Origin: Methylobacterium sp. WSM2598
GTDB taxonomy: Bacteria > Pseudomonadota > Alphaproteobacteria > Rhizobiales > Beijerinckiaceae
Length of the DNA: 64,000 nt
Reading direction: 5' to 3'
Assembly (NCBI RefSeq): GCF_000379105.1
Contig: NZ_KB900609.1
Coordinates: 2,716,365 to 2,780,364, forward strand
This document shows positions 50,324 to 59,335 of the stretch, piece after piece. A program made the translations under genes and the position numbers. A model generated the notes under the pieces. It worked only from the letters and a program-made list of their open reading frames with translations. It did not search any database and was not told the DNA's origin. The first letter of the stretch is position 1. Every line of letters begins with the position of its first letter.

Positions 50324-50527
50324 CGGTCTGGTCTCACGGTGACGCGCCGGCTCCGGCCGGCCGCGGTATCGAGGGGTGACGGATTCGCGGCGCGGCCCGA
50401 GACCAAGCGCCAAGGCCGGGCGACGCGTGGCGCCGTCCGGCGAGGGCTGCCTGTGTACCGGCAGGGGGCGGAAAGTCAATCCGCCCCGGCCGCCGCAGCG
50501 GCATTTTCGGCCAGCGTCGCGGCGCGT

Positions 50528-51865
50528 TCAGGCCGCGCGGGCGGTCTCCAGGAAGCTCGCGATGTCGCTGCGCAGCCGGGAGAGCTGGCGGTCGAGGGTG
50601 TCGCGCGCCTGCTCGACCTCCAGGGCCGCCGCCGCGGCGCGGGCCGTGCGGTCGCGCAGCGTGGCGGTGCTGCCGACCGCGACCTGCGCGTGCGAGGCGG
50701 TCTGGTGGACGTTCTGGGCGATTTCGGAGGTCACCGCCGTCTGCTCCTCGACCGCGGAGGCGATGGCGGTGGCGATGGTGCTCACCTCGCCGATGATGCG
50801 CACGACGTCCTCGATGGTCGACGCGCTGCGCCGCGTCGCCTCCTGGATGGCGCCGATGCGCGTCCCGATATCGGTCGTCGCCTTGGCGGTCTGCCCGGCG
50901 AGGCTCTTCACCTCGGCGGCGACGACCGCGAAGCCGCGGCCCGCCTCGCCGGCCCGCGCCGCCTCGATCGTGGCGTTGAGCGCCAGCAGGTTCGTCTGCT
51001 CGGCGATCTGGCTGATCAGGTCGATCACCTGCCCGATGGCGTGGGCCTGCTCGGCGAGGCCCGACACGGTCTCCTCGGTGGAGCGGGCGCTGTCGACCGC
51101 CCGGCGGGCCACCTCCGCGGAGCGGCCGGCCTGCTCGCCGATCTCCCGGATCGAGGCGGCGAGCTCCTCGGCCGCCGCCGCGCCCGACTGCATGTTCGAC
51201 GCGGTCTGGCTCGCGGCGCCCGTCATCTCGTCGGCGAGGCTGCTGGCCTCCGCGGCGGTCGTCGTCAGGGTGTCGGCGTTGCGCGCCAGCGCGGCGCCAG
51301 CCTCGGCCGAGACGGAGAGGCTCGACGTCACCGCCCCCGAGAAATGCGCGATCGCCCCGGCCAGCGCCTCGCCCTTGCGCTGCCGCTCCTCCAGGAGCAC
51401 GTCCTGATAGACCGAGATGGCGAAGTCCATGTCGAGCATCACCGCCTTGTTGAGGGCGGCGATCCGCGCCGGCAGGCCGCCGCGCCCCAGGAGCCCGGCC
51501 CGCTCGACCAGGACTTGCACCAGGGCGTTCAGCACGAAGGCGTAGCCGCCGATGTACCAGCGCGGCTCCAGGCCGATCTTGTGGTGGACGCGCCCGATCC
51601 GCCGGATGCTGTCCACGTAGCCGGCGTCGAAGCGTCCGCTGAACAGCTGCTCCCAATGCGCCGACTGGGCCGCGACGAGGCGCGTCTGCTGCGTCCCGAT
51701 CATCCCGGCGAGGTGCGGCGTCCGCAGCATCTTGTCGTAGAAACGCGCCATGATCCGCGGCAATTCGGGGGCGATCGCCGGCCACAGTCGCGGCAGCATC
51801 GCCGCCGTGGCGGCGTCGATCTCGAGAAACGTCAGGCGACCGTCCAAATCGGCATCGCTCCGCAC
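50528..51865 (-). CDS. Globin-coupled methyl-accepting chemotaxis protein
   Basis: A 445-residue soluble chemoreceptor. Residues 10-165 are a globin-sensor domain; [17 protein letters not shown] holds the proximal haem His (94). From about 180 on, a helical methyl-accepting domain has the hairpin tip [43 protein letters not shown]. No membrane span is present. It resembles HemAT-type oxygen sensors that drive aerotaxis through CheA. No che genes are near. It stands alone, with AT-rich DNA upstream as a probable promoter. Confidence 0.93.
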   Translation of the reverse strand: MRSDADLDGRLTFLEIDAATAAMLPRLWPAIAPELPRIMARFYDKMLRTPHLAGMIGTQQTRLVAAQSAHWEQLFSGRFDAGYVDSIRRIGRVHHKIGLEPRWYIGGYAFVLNALVQVLVERAGLLGRGGLPARIAALNKAVMLDMDFAISVYQDVLLEERQRKGEALAGAIAHFSGAVTSSLSVSAEAGAALARNADTLTTTAAEASSLADEMTGAASQTASNMQSGAAAAEELAASIREIGEQAGRSAEVARRAVDSARSTEETVSGLAEQAHAIGQVIDLISQIAEQTNLLALNATIEAARAGEAGRGFAVVAAEVKSLAGQTAKATTDIGTRIGAIQEATRRSASTIEDVVRIIGEVSTIATAIASAVEEQTAVTSEIAQNVHQTASHAQVAVGSTATLRDRTARAAAAALEVEQARDTLDRQLSRLRSDIASFLETARAA

Positions 51866-52255
51866 AGCGAAACCCTCCCCTTTCCGCTCAACTTGAACGA
51901 ACCTGCCACCGGTTCATTAACGATCCATATCTGCCGCGCCGGTAGGGCCGGGATGGACTGGATGTGTTGGCAGCGCAGCCAGAAGGCGGCAACGGAGAAC
52001 AGTCTAGTAGATTGTCTTTGTCAGCAAGTGCAAAATCTGACCCTTCGGAATAGAGGTGCGATCTGCTCCATCGGGATGGCGGGCGGGTGCGGGAGGAGCC
52101 GGGGGGCCGACGCGCAGGCGTCCTCGCCAGCGCCGCGCGGGCGCCGTCGCCAGCGCCGCGCGGGCGTCCTCGCCAGCGCCGCGCGGGCGCCCTCGCCAGC
52201 GCCGCAATCCTGTGCTGAAAGGGCGCTCCCGCACCCTCAGCAGGCTCACCGATCG
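51866..52255. other. Divergent intergenic region with AT-rich zone and tandem repeat
   Basis: These 390 bases lie between the chemoreceptor and the DedA-like gene. Bases 51890-52070 are unusually AT-rich here (GGTTCATTAACGATCCATAT, AGTCTAGTAGATTGTC) and should hold the chemoreceptor promoter. A 23-base tandem repeat follows. No gene was recognised. Confidence 0.55.
52116..52206. repeat. 23-bp tandem repeat, four units
   Basis: Four head-to-tail units of the type GCGTCCTCGCCAGCGCCGCG plus CGG, with small changes at the fourth to seventh bases. The period is not a multiple of three, so it is not coding. Boundaries are given to within a few bases. Confidence 0.75.
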
Positions 52256-52837
52256 ATGCTCCGCCGCCTCTACGAGTGGATCCTCGCGCTCGCCGCGCGC
52301 CCCTCCGCGCCCTACGCGCTCGGGGCGGTCTCCTTCGCGGAGAGTTCCTTCTTCCCGATCCCGCCGGACGTGATGCTGGTGCCGATGGTGGTGAGCCGGC
52401 CGGACCGGGCCTGGACCTACGCGCTCGTCGCGACGCTGACCTCGGTGGTGGGGGGGCTCGCGGGCTACGCCATCGGGGCGCTCCTGTACGATTCCCTCGG
52501 CCAGTGGCTGTTCAAGCTCTACGGGCTGTCCCAGGGTGCCGAGGCCTTCCGCGAGGCCTATGCCCGGCACGGCCACTGGGTGATCCTGCTCAAGGGCCTC
52601 ACCCCGATCCCCTACAAGCTCGTCACCATCACGTCGGGCTTCGCGGGCTACGACCTGTTCTGGTTCACGCTCCTGTCCCTGCTGACCCGGGGCGCACGGT
52701 TCTTCATCCTGGCCGGGCTGGTGAGCCGCTACGGCGTCGGGATCCGCGCGGTGCTCGACCGGCACCTGAACGCGGTGGCCGCCACGGTCGTGGCGGTCGG
52801 CGTGATCGGCTTCGTCGGCTTCCGCTACCTGTTCTGA
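52256..52837 (+). CDS. DedA/YqaA-family membrane protein
   Basis: A 193-residue inner-membrane protein of the SNARE-associated/DedA superfamily (VTT domain). The segments ALGAVSFAESSFFPIPPDVMLVPMVVSRP and GLAGYAIGALLYDSLGQWL and WVILLKGLTPIPYKLVTITSGFAGYD match the re-entrant loop motif (E and PIP, then R/K-x-TPIPYK). DedA proteins are proposed lipid flippases or ion-coupled transporters needed for membrane homeostasis. It is followed 28 bases later by dsbB in the same direction, suggesting cotranscription. Confidence 0.88.
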   Translation: MLRRLYEWILALAARPSAPYALGAVSFAESSFFPIPPDVMLVPMVVSRPDRAWTYALVATLTSVVGGLAGYAIGALLYDSLGQWLFKLYGLSQGAEAFREAYARHGHWVILLKGLTPIPYKLVTITSGFAGYDLFWFTLLSLLTRGARFFILAGLVSRYGVGIRAVLDRHLNAVAATVVAVGVIGFVGFRYLF

Positions 52838-52865
52838 GGACGAATCCATGTCCGAAGGAGGATCC

Positions 52866-53402
52866 ATGTCCGGGGACGGCGCGGCGGCGCTCGCCGCGAG
52901 GCTCACCGCACCGCGGCCGGCGGCGCTCCTCGTCCTGGCCGGGGCGGCGGCAGCGGTCGGGGGCGCGCTGCTCTTCCAGCACGGCTTCGGCTACGTGCCC
53001 TGCAAGCTCTGCCTGATCGAGCGCCAGCCCTACTACCTCGCGCTCCCGCTCGCGGCGGCGGCGCTCCTCGTGCCCGCGCGCCTCGCCCGCTGGCTCCTCG
53101 GCGGGCTCGCGCTGCTGTTCCTGGTGAGCGCCGGCCTCGGCGCCTACCACGCCGGCGCCGAGTGGGGCTTCTGGCCGGGTCCGAGCGATTGCGGCGGCGG
53201 CAGCGGCCCGGGCCCCGCCGACGTCAAGGACTTTCTCAAGAGCCTCGACGGGATCCGGGTGGTCAGCTGCACGGAGGCGGCGTGGCGCTTCCTCGGCCTC
53301 TCCTTCGCGGGCTGGAACGCCCTGATCTCGGTCGGCCTCGCGGCGCTCGCCGGGGCGGCGGCCCTGCGGGCCGTGCGGGCGGGGCGCCCCTCAGGGGGCT
53401 GA
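52866..53402 (+). CDS. dsbB: Disulfide bond formation protein DsbB
   Basis: A 178-residue inner-membrane quinone reductase that reoxidises DsbA. Four membrane segments are visible. The first periplasmic pair is Cys46/Cys49 in VPCKLCLIERQPYY; the second periplasmic loop holds cysteines in PSDCGGG and VVSCTEA, which contact DsbA. The ATG at 52866 follows a full AAGGAGGA site, so it is preferred over the ATG at 52848. Confidence 0.92.
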   Translation: MSGDGAAALAARLTAPRPAALLVLAGAAAAVGGALLFQHGFGYVPCKLCLIERQPYYLALPLAAAALLVPARLARWLLGGLALLFLVSAGLGAYHAGAEWGFWPGPSDCGGGSGPGPADVKDFLKSLDGIRVVSCTEAAWRFLGLSFAGWNALISVGLAALAGAAALRAVRAGRPSGG

Positions 53403-53509
53403 GCAGGGTCGCGGGGGGCCACTCCGCCCGATTCCCGTTCCTGCATCGTCTTCGCCGCCGAACCGGTGACCGCCTCGGCACCGGCCGGTCCCGGCCGGCC
53501 GAATGAGGC

Positions 53510-53986
53510 TCAGTTCCGCTCGTCCGGCAGCGGCGGCAGCGGCTGGACCGCGATGCCCTCCTCCAGGAGGGCGCGGGCCTCGGCGAGGCTCGCCTCGCCG
53601 TGGATCGCCCGGTGCTCGACCTCGCCGTAATGCATCCGCCTCGCCTCCTCGGCGAAGCGGGGCCCGACATGGTCGGAGGTGCGGGCGACGTGCTCGTGCA
53701 GCGCCCGGATCATGGCGCGCAGCTGCGCCTCGGGCTCGGACGTCAGCCGGACCGGCTCCGGGGCGGCGGGGGCGCGCTCCGCCGGGAGGACCGCCGGGAC
53801 ACCCGCCGCGTCGCGGTTGCCGCGCCGGCCGAGGGCCGGGGCCATCAGCTGCTTGGCCACCCTGGGGCTGCCGCAGACCGGGCAGGTCACGAGGCCGCGG
53901 GCGACCTGCTCGTCGTAGGAATCGCCGGAGGGGAACCAGCTCTCGAAGGCGTGGCCGGTCTCGCAGGAGAGGGCGTAACGGATCAT
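53510..53986 (-). CDS. DUF1178 family protein
   Basis: A 158-residue protein. The N-terminal domain is a small zinc-ribbon-like unit: LSCETGHAFESWFPSGDSYDEQ and LVTCPVCGSPRVAKQLMAP. The C-terminal helix-rich region (LRAMIRALHEHVARTSDHVGPRFAEEARRMHYGE) is the DUF1178 signature. Function unknown. It follows the nitrilase-family gene (94-base gap) and grxC, an order found in many alphaproteobacteria. Confidence 0.9.
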   Translation of the reverse strand: MIRYALSCETGHAFESWFPSGDSYDEQVARGLVTCPVCGSPRVAKQLMAPALGRRGNRDAAGVPAVLPAERAPAAPEPVRLTSEPEAQLRAMIRALHEHVARTSDHVGPRFAEEARRMHYGEVEHRAIHGEASLAEARALLEEGIAVQPLPPLPDERN

Positions 53987-54080
53987 GACCACAATATCGG
54001 GATGAGGGCCCGCGCGCGCGAGGGGCCGCGCCCGGAAATCGCCGGCCATTCGCGCGAGACTGGGTCGAATTTTCGGCGCG

Positions 54081-54929
54081 TCAACCGCGGCGCGGCGCCG
54101 CGACCTCGACCGTGAAGGGCTTGGCGTGCCGCAGGGCCGGGATGCGGGCGCGGGCCTCCGCCACCAGGGCGAGGTCGATCTCCGCCAGGATCACGCCCGG
54201 CTCCGCCCCCTCGGCCTCCGCCAGGATGCGGCCCCAGGGATCGACGATGAGCGAGTGGCCGTAGGTCTCGCGGCCGTCCTCGTGGCGTCCGCCCTGGGCG
54301 GCCGAGATCATGAAGGAGCCGGTCTCGATCGCGCGGGCGCGCTGGAGCACGTGCCAATGCGCCTCGCCGGTCTGGCGCGTGAAGGCCGCGGGGGCGGTCA
54401 GGATCTCGGCCCCCGCCTCGGCGAGCGCCCGGTAGAGGGCGGGGAAGCGCAGGTCGTAGCAGATCGCGATGCCGAGCCGCGCCCAGGGCAGGTCGGCGAC
54501 GACGGCGCAGCTCCCCCCCGTGTAGGTCGCCGATTCCCGCCAGCTCTCGCCGTTCGGCAGGTCGACGTCGTAGAGGTGGAGCTTGTCGTAGGCCGCCAGG
54601 ATTTCGCCCTCGGGCCCGATCAGGAAGGCGCGGTTGGCCACCTTGTCGCCGCTGCGCACGGCGAGCGACCCGACCTGGACCACGATCCCGTGCGCCCACG
54701 CCGTCTCGCGCAGCGCCGCCAGGGTGACGTCCTCCTCGGGCGCCGTGATCTTGGCGAAGAGGTTCTCGCGGCCGCGCTCCAGCAGCGAGGTCATCTCGGG
54801 CGTCTGGACGAAGTGCGCGCCGCGCGAGGCCGCCTCGCGCAATCCCGCCACGGCCGCGTCGCGGTTCCGCGCCGGGTCGCGGCCCGAGCGCATCTGGACG
54901 CAGGCGGCGACGAAGCGGGGAGCGGTCAT
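54081..54929 (-). CDS. Carbon-nitrogen hydrolase (Nit1-type amidase)
   Basis: A 282-residue nitrilase-superfamily enzyme. The catalytic triad is Glu45 (TPEMTS), Lys116 (YDKLHLYDVDLP) and Cys157 (GIAICYDLRFP). YDKLHLYDVDLP and the C-terminal YGHSLIVDPWGRILAE fit the Nit1/NIT2 branch, which hydrolyses deaminated glutathione or omega-amidic 2-oxoacids as metabolite repair. Its position just after glutaredoxin fits a glutathione-related repair role; this is inferred. Confidence 0.92.
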   Translation of the reverse strand: MTAPRFVAACVQMRSGRDPARNRDAAVAGLREAASRGAHFVQTPEMTSLLERGRENLFAKITAPEEDVTLAALRETAWAHGIVVQVGSLAVRSGDKVANRAFLIGPEGEILAAYDKLHLYDVDLPNGESWRESATYTGGSCAVVADLPWARLGIAICYDLRFPALYRALAEAGAEILTAPAAFTRQTGEAHWHVLQRARAIETGSFMISAAQGGRHEDGRETYGHSLIVDPWGRILAEAEGAEPGVILAEIDLALVAEARARIPALRHAKPFTVEVAAPRRG

Positions 54930-54998
54930 GGGGGGCTCGCGCGGAGGGGGGATCGGGCCCCCACCCTAGACCCGCGCGCCCGGTCGGCTCAACCGCGC

Positions 54999-55256
54999 TC
55001 AGCCGGCGAGGAGCGGCTCCAGGCGGCCGGCCCGGTCGAGGGCGTAGAGGTCGTCGCAGCCGCCCACATGGGTCGCGCCGACGAAGATCTGCGGCACGCT
55101 GGTGCGCCCGCCGGCCCGGTCGATCATCTCGCGCCGCGCCCCGGCCCTCGCCTCCACGTCGATCTCCGTGAAGGCGGCGCCCTTCTCGCGCAGGAGGGAC
55201 TTCGCCGCCGCGCAGTAGGGGCACCAGCTGGTCGTGTAGATCGTGACGGGCTGCAT
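54999..55256 (-). CDS. grxC: Glutaredoxin 3
   Basis: An 85-residue cytoplasmic thiol-disulfide oxidoreductase. The dithiol site is CPYC at 12-15; the cis-Pro loop TSVPQIFVG and the glutathione-binding GGCDDLYAL follow. Full length. It is the first gene of the run grxC, C-N hydrolase, DUF1178. Confidence 0.95.
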   Translation of the reverse strand: MQPVTIYTTSWCPYCAAAKSLLREKGAAFTEIDVEARAGARREMIDRAGGRTSVPQIFVGATHVGGCDDLYALDRAGRLEPLLAG

Positions 55257-55326
55257 CCGGCGGCTCTCGGGCTCTTCCTCAGCGGCCGGATATAGAGATT
55301 TCCCGCGCCGGCGGAAGCCGCCCGCC

Positions 55327-55683
55327 TCAGGCGGCCATCAGTTTCTCGACTTCGTTGACGAGTTCGCGCAGGTGGAAGGGCTTCGAGAGCACCTTGGCGT
55401 CCTTGGGCGCCTTGGAATCGGGGTTGAGCGCCACCGCGGCGAAGCCGGTGATGAACATCACCTTGATGTCCGGGTCGAGTTCCGTGGCGCGGCGGGCGAG
55501 CTCGATGCCGTCCATCTCGGGCATGACAATGTCGGTCAGGAGGAGTTCGAACGGCTCCTCGCGCAGCCGGTTGTAGGCGGACAGGCCATTGTCGAAGGAC
55601 GCGACGTCGTACCCGGCATTCTGCAGGGCCTTGGCGAGGAAGCGACGCATGTCGTTGTCGTCTTCCGCGAGGAGGATCTTCAT
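55327..55683 (-). CDS. cpdR: CpdR-type response regulator
   Basis: A 118-residue single receiver with Asp51 as acceptor (LLTDIVMPEMDG), the acidic residues in ILLAEDDND, Thr in MFITGF and Lys in LSKPFHL. It matches CpdR of Caulobacter and rhizobia almost residue for residue in these regions (MKILLAEDDNDMRRFL). CpdR, when unphosphorylated, primes ClpXP to degrade CtrA and other cell-cycle proteins. It is transcribed in the same direction as grxC, which lies 70 bases downstream. Confidence 0.93.
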   Translation of the reverse strand: MKILLAEDDNDMRRFLAKALQNAGYDVASFDNGLSAYNRLREEPFELLLTDIVMPEMDGIELARRATELDPDIKVMFITGFAAVALNPDSKAPKDAKVLSKPFHLRELVNEVEKLMAA

Positions 55684-55865
55684 CGAGCTTGGTCCCGGCT
55701 GCCGATTCGAGGGTTTCTTTCCATAAAGAGGCGCCTTGGTAAACACGGGGTTGATGCGCGGGACCGGCCGTGCCAGGCCGCCCGCGGCGTCCCGGGCGCC
55801 GCGACGCGCCCCCCGGGGCGCCACGACCGCGCCCCCCGGGCGCCACTGGAGGGGCGGAGAGGACA

Positions 55866-56783
55866 GTGGACGCGACGCCGACGGTGCTGGCCGGGATCGT
55901 GGCCTTCCATCCCGATCCGGCGCAGCTGCGCCGCCTCGTCGCGGCCGTGGCGCCCGGCCTCGGGGCGCTGGCCGTGGTGGCGAACTCCCCCCTGGCCCCG
56001 GAGGAGGAGGCCTCCCTGCGCCGGGAGGCGGGCGGCACGCCCCTCCTGGTCCTGCGGCCGGCGGGCAACGAGGGGGTCGGGGCGGCCTATAACCGGCTCC
56101 TCGCCGAGGCCGAGGCGAGGGCCTGCGCCTTCGTCTTCCTGCTCGACCAGGACAGCCTGCCCGCGCCCGGGGCGGTCGCGGCCCTGGCGGCGCGCTGGCG
56201 GTGCCTCGCCGAGGCGGGCGAGCGGCCCGCCATCGTGGCGGCCCAGCCGGTCGCGCCGGGAGGGCGCCCCCTCGGGACCGCCGCCGCGCCCGATCCGCGC
56301 TTCCCCGACACGCCGCTGCGGCGGGCCGGCTTCGCCTTCTCGTCGGGCTCCCTGGTGGCCTGCGCGGCGGCGCGGGCCGTCGGTCCGTTCCGGGCGGACT
56401 TCTTCATCGACGCGATCGACGTCGAGTGGGGCATGCGGGCGCGGGCCGGCGGCTTCTCGGTCTGGGTGGCCTCCGACGTGCCGATGCAGCACGCCCTCGG
56501 CCGGGGCGTGATCCGGCTGCCCCTCGGCCTCACCCTCACGGACCAGCCGCCGCTGCGGCTCTACACCTTCCTGCGCAACCAGCTCGCCATGCTGCGCCTG
56601 CCGCACGTGCCGCGCGCCCACAAGGCCAGGACCCTGCTGCTGCTGCCTGCCCGGATCGGCATCTACCTCGCGCATCACCGCCTCGCGCCGGAGGTGCGCC
56701 GCGCGGTCGCCCGCGGCCTGCTCGACGGGCTGCGGCACCGGCTCGGCTCGCCCGAGCGGGTGTTTCCGCCCCGGGCGCCCTGA
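55866..56783 (+). CDS. Family 2 glycosyltransferase (rhamnosyltransferase-like)
   Basis: A 305-residue GT-A enzyme. Motifs are VLAGIVAFHPDPAQLRRLV, AGNEGVGAAYNRLL, VFLLDQDSLPAPGA (DxD-like DQDS) and FFIDAIDVEWGMRARAGG, in the style of the WbbL/RfbF rhamnosyltransferase group. It probably adds a sugar to a polysaccharide or lipopolysaccharide chain; its acceptor is unknown. The GTG at 55866 was chosen because of GGAGAGGA just upstream. It stands apart from the exopolysaccharide region. Confidence 0.85.
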   Translation: MDATPTVLAGIVAFHPDPAQLRRLVAAVAPGLGALAVVANSPLAPEEEASLRREAGGTPLLVLRPAGNEGVGAAYNRLLAEAEARACAFVFLLDQDSLPAPGAVAALAARWRCLAEAGERPAIVAAQPVAPGGRPLGTAAAPDPRFPDTPLRRAGFAFSSGSLVACAAARAVGPFRADFFIDAIDVEWGMRARAGGFSVWVASDVPMQHALGRGVIRLPLGLTLTDQPPLRLYTFLRNQLAMLRLPHVPRAHKARTLLLLPARIGIYLAHHRLAPEVRRAVARGLLDGLRHRLGSPERVFPPRAP

Positions 56784-56903
56784 GCGCCCCGGACCCGGCG
56801 CGCGGCCCGCCGCACCAGTGGACAGGCCGGACCCTGAGCGTCACATTAGCCGGATGAGGTTGTGCCCCCCTTCCCTCCCCGTTGCGCGGGCCCGGGCGGC
56901 CGG

Positions 56904-57794
56904 ATGAGCGGCCCGGGTCCCGAGAGCCTCTTCGCGCCGCCCTTCGTCGTCGACGAGCCGGAGCGGCACAGCCTGCCCTACGTGTTCAACACGGGGCATT
57001 CGGGAGCGGTCTACCCGCCCTCCTTCCTGGCCGCCTCGCGCCTGGACGCGGTCTCGCTGCGCCGCTCGGAGGACGCCTTCGTCGACCGCCTGTTCGCGCC
57101 GGTGGTCGCGCTCGGGGCGCCGCTGATGCGGGCCTGCTTCCCGCGCGCCTACCTGGACGTGAACCGCGAGCCCTACGAGCTCGACCCGCGCATGTTCGAC
57201 GGGCGCCTGCCGCCCTTCGCGAACGTGCGCTCAATGCGCGTCGCGGGCGGGCTCGGCACGGTGCCGCGGGTCGTGGCGGACGGCCAGGAGATCTACCGCG
57301 CCCGCCTGCCGGTCGAGGAGGCGACCGCCCGGATCGAGACCCTCTACAAGCCCTATCACCGCACCCTGCGCGGCCTCCTCGCCCGCACGGCGGCCCGCTT
57401 CGGCCACGTCGTGCTGATCGACTGCCACTCGATGCCCTCGACGAGCCTGGGGCGCGAGGAGGGGCCGCGGGTCGACGTGGTGCTGGGCGACCGCTTCGGC
57501 ACCGCCTGCGCCCACGTCCTGACCGATTGCGTCGAGGCGGCCTTCCGCGCGCAGGGCTTCCGGGTGGTGCGCAACAAGCCCTACGCGGGCGGCTTCATCA
57601 CCGAGCATTACGGCGAGCCGGCGCTCGGCCGCCACGCCCTCCAGGTCGAGATCAACCGCGCCCTCTACATGGACGAGCGCACGCTGACCCCGCGGCCGGG
57701 CTTCGAGGCCCTGGTGGCCAGCCTCGCCGCCGTGTTCGGCGGCGTCGCGGCGCTCCCCCTCGACCTCGCGCCCGCCCGGATCGCCGCCGAGTAG
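56904..57794 (+). CDS. N-formylglutamate amidohydrolase family protein (second)
   Basis: A 296-residue FGase-fold protein. Motifs are LPYVFNTGHSGAVYPPSF, SEDAFVDRLF, RAYLDVNREPYELDPRMF, LIDCHSMPS, and GRHALQVEINRALYMDE. It belongs to a longer subgroup than the protein at 42020 and lacks neighbouring hut genes. Its natural substrate is unknown. The ATG at 56904 is preferred to the GTG at 56862. Confidence 0.88.
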   Translation: MSGPGPESLFAPPFVVDEPERHSLPYVFNTGHSGAVYPPSFLAASRLDAVSLRRSEDAFVDRLFAPVVALGAPLMRACFPRAYLDVNREPYELDPRMFDGRLPPFANVRSMRVAGGLGTVPRVVADGQEIYRARLPVEEATARIETLYKPYHRTLRGLLARTAARFGHVVLIDCHSMPSTSLGREEGPRVDVVLGDRFGTACAHVLTDCVEAAFRAQGFRVVRNKPYAGGFITEHYGEPALGRHALQVEINRALYMDERTLTPRPGFEALVASLAAVFGGVAALPLDLAPARIAAE

Positions 57795-57923
57795 GGCCGG
57801 GCGCACCCGGTCGGCGGAGGGCTGCCGGGACGGATCCCGCCGGGCGGGGCCCGGGCGAGGGCGGCCGGTGTGCAGCGCACAATTTTTCCGCTAGGTAGCG
57901 CGCAACCGAGGAGGATTCACGCC

Positions 57924-58808
57924 ATGACCGATCTCCGCCTGCGCCGCAGCGTGCTCTACATGCCGGGCTCGAATCCCCGGGCCCTGGAGAAGGCCAGGAC
58001 CCTGCCGGCGGACGCGCTGATCCTCGACCTGGAGGACGCGGTGGCGCCGGACGCCAAGGACGTCGCCCGCGAGCAGGTCTGCGCCGCCGTGCGCGGCCGG
58101 TCCTACGGCGAGCGCGAGCTGATCATCCGGGTGAACGCCCCCCAGACGCCCTGGGGCGAGGCCGACCTGAAGGCCGCGATCGAGGCGGGCCCCGACGCCA
58201 TCCTGATGCCGAAAGTGTCCTCGCCGGCCGTGCTGGAGAGCATCGCCGACCGGCTCGAAGCCCTCGACGCGCCGGCCCACATCAAGGTCTGGGCGATGAT
58301 CGAGACGCCCGCCGCCATCCTGAACATCCAGGCGATCGCGGCGGCCCGGCGCAATCCCGGCACGCGGCTCGCCTGCTTCGTGCTCGGCACCAACGACCTC
58401 GCCAAGGACACCTGGACCCAGATCGTCCCCGGCCGCGCCCCGATGATGCCCTGGCTGATGATGGCCCTCGCCGCCGCCCGCGCCGAAGGCCTCTCGATCC
58501 TGGACGGGGTGTTCAACGACTTCGCGGATGTCGAGGGGCTGCGCGAGGAGTGCCGCCAGGCCCGCATCCTCGGCTTCGACGGCAAGACGCTGATCCACCC
58601 GAACCAGGTCGAGCCGGCCAACCTCGCCTTCACGCCGACCGACCCCGAGGTGGAGATCGCCCGCAGCGTGATCGCGGCCTTCGAGCGGCCGGAGAACGCC
58701 AAGCGCGGCGCGATCCAGATCAACGGCCGCATGTTCGAGCGCCAGCACATCGGCATGGCCCGCCGCGCCGTCGCCTGGGCCGACGCCATCGCGTCCCGGG
58801 GCCGCTGA
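57924..58808 (+). CDS. CitE-like CoA-ester lyase/thioesterase (HpcH/HpaI aldolase superfamily)
   Basis: A 294-residue TIM-barrel protein. Signatures are RRSVLYMPGSNPRALEKA, DALILDLEDAVAPDAK (metal-binding), RVNAPQTPWGEADL, MPKVSSPAVLE, VWAMIETPAAILN, LGTNDLAKD and GFDGKTLIHPNQVE. Members cleave malyl-CoA, citramalyl-CoA or citryl-CoA or hydrolyse malyl-CoA. In methylotrophs such enzymes serve the serine cycle or the ethylmalonyl-CoA pathway; the length is nearer the malyl-CoA thioesterase or citramalyl-CoA lyase group than MtkA/MclA. GGAGGA lies about ten bases before the ATG. The exact reaction is undecided. Confidence 0.88.
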   Translation: MTDLRLRRSVLYMPGSNPRALEKARTLPADALILDLEDAVAPDAKDVAREQVCAAVRGRSYGERELIIRVNAPQTPWGEADLKAAIEAGPDAILMPKVSSPAVLESIADRLEALDAPAHIKVWAMIETPAAILNIQAIAAARRNPGTRLACFVLGTNDLAKDTWTQIVPGRAPMMPWLMMALAAARAEGLSILDGVFNDFADVEGLREECRQARILGFDGKTLIHPNQVEPANLAFTPTDPEVEIARSVIAAFERPENAKRGAIQINGRMFERQHIGMARRAVAWADAIASRGR

Positions 58809-58935
58809 GGCGCTCCCGAGGCTGCGCAAAGTCCGCCGGGAGCGGCCGCTTGACTCGGTTCTGCTGCGGTGCACAACTCGTCCGGCCGCGTTCGGTCGGT
58901 CGGGCTCGGCCCGCAGCAATGGAGGGCGCATCACC

Positions 58936-59283
58936 ATGGATCGTGGGCTGCCCGATTTCCCGAGCATCTTCCGGATCCCGGCGGATCACCGGCTCGAATC
59001 TGCCGGGGCGCTGAGCCGCGGCGGCCGCGTCTACGGCCAGTGCTGGTTCCACTGCGAGTACGACCGGGACGACCGGCTCGTGGCGCGCTACGAGACCTAC
59101 GACGAGGTCGGGGCCGAGGGCGGGCCGCGCTGCGGCTGGCGCCGCTACGACAGCGAGGGCCGGCTGACGCTCTTCCACGAGGTCGCGATGCGCTGGGCCG
59201 CCCTCGTCGCCTCCGCCGCGTCGCGCGGCGCGGCCGAGGCCGCCCTCCAGGGTCCCGTGGCGGAACTGGCCGCGCCGGCGTGA
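58936..59283 (+). CDS. Small conserved-looking hypothetical protein
   Basis: A 115-residue soluble protein with a run of hydrophilic beta strands (GRVYGQCWFHCEYDRDDRLVARYETYDEVG, GWRRYDSEGRLTLFHEVAMRW) and an Ala-rich helical tail. GGAGGG lies about ten bases before the ATG. It has no recognised motif. Confidence 0.6.
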   Translation: MDRGLPDFPSIFRIPADHRLESAGALSRGGRVYGQCWFHCEYDRDDRLVARYETYDEVGAEGGPRCGWRRYDSEGRLTLFHEVAMRWAALVASAASRGAAEAALQGPVAELAAPA

Positions 59284-59335
59284 CCGGCCCGCGGCGCCCC
59301 ATCGGCGCGCCGCCCCGGCCGGCCGCGGCGCCGGA

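Noticed and set aside
57924..58808. Naming the CitE-like protein as malyl-CoA lyase of the serine cycle
   Set aside because: The family motifs do not separate malyl-CoA lyase, thioesterase and citramalyl-CoA lyase, and no serine-cycle operon genes surround it.
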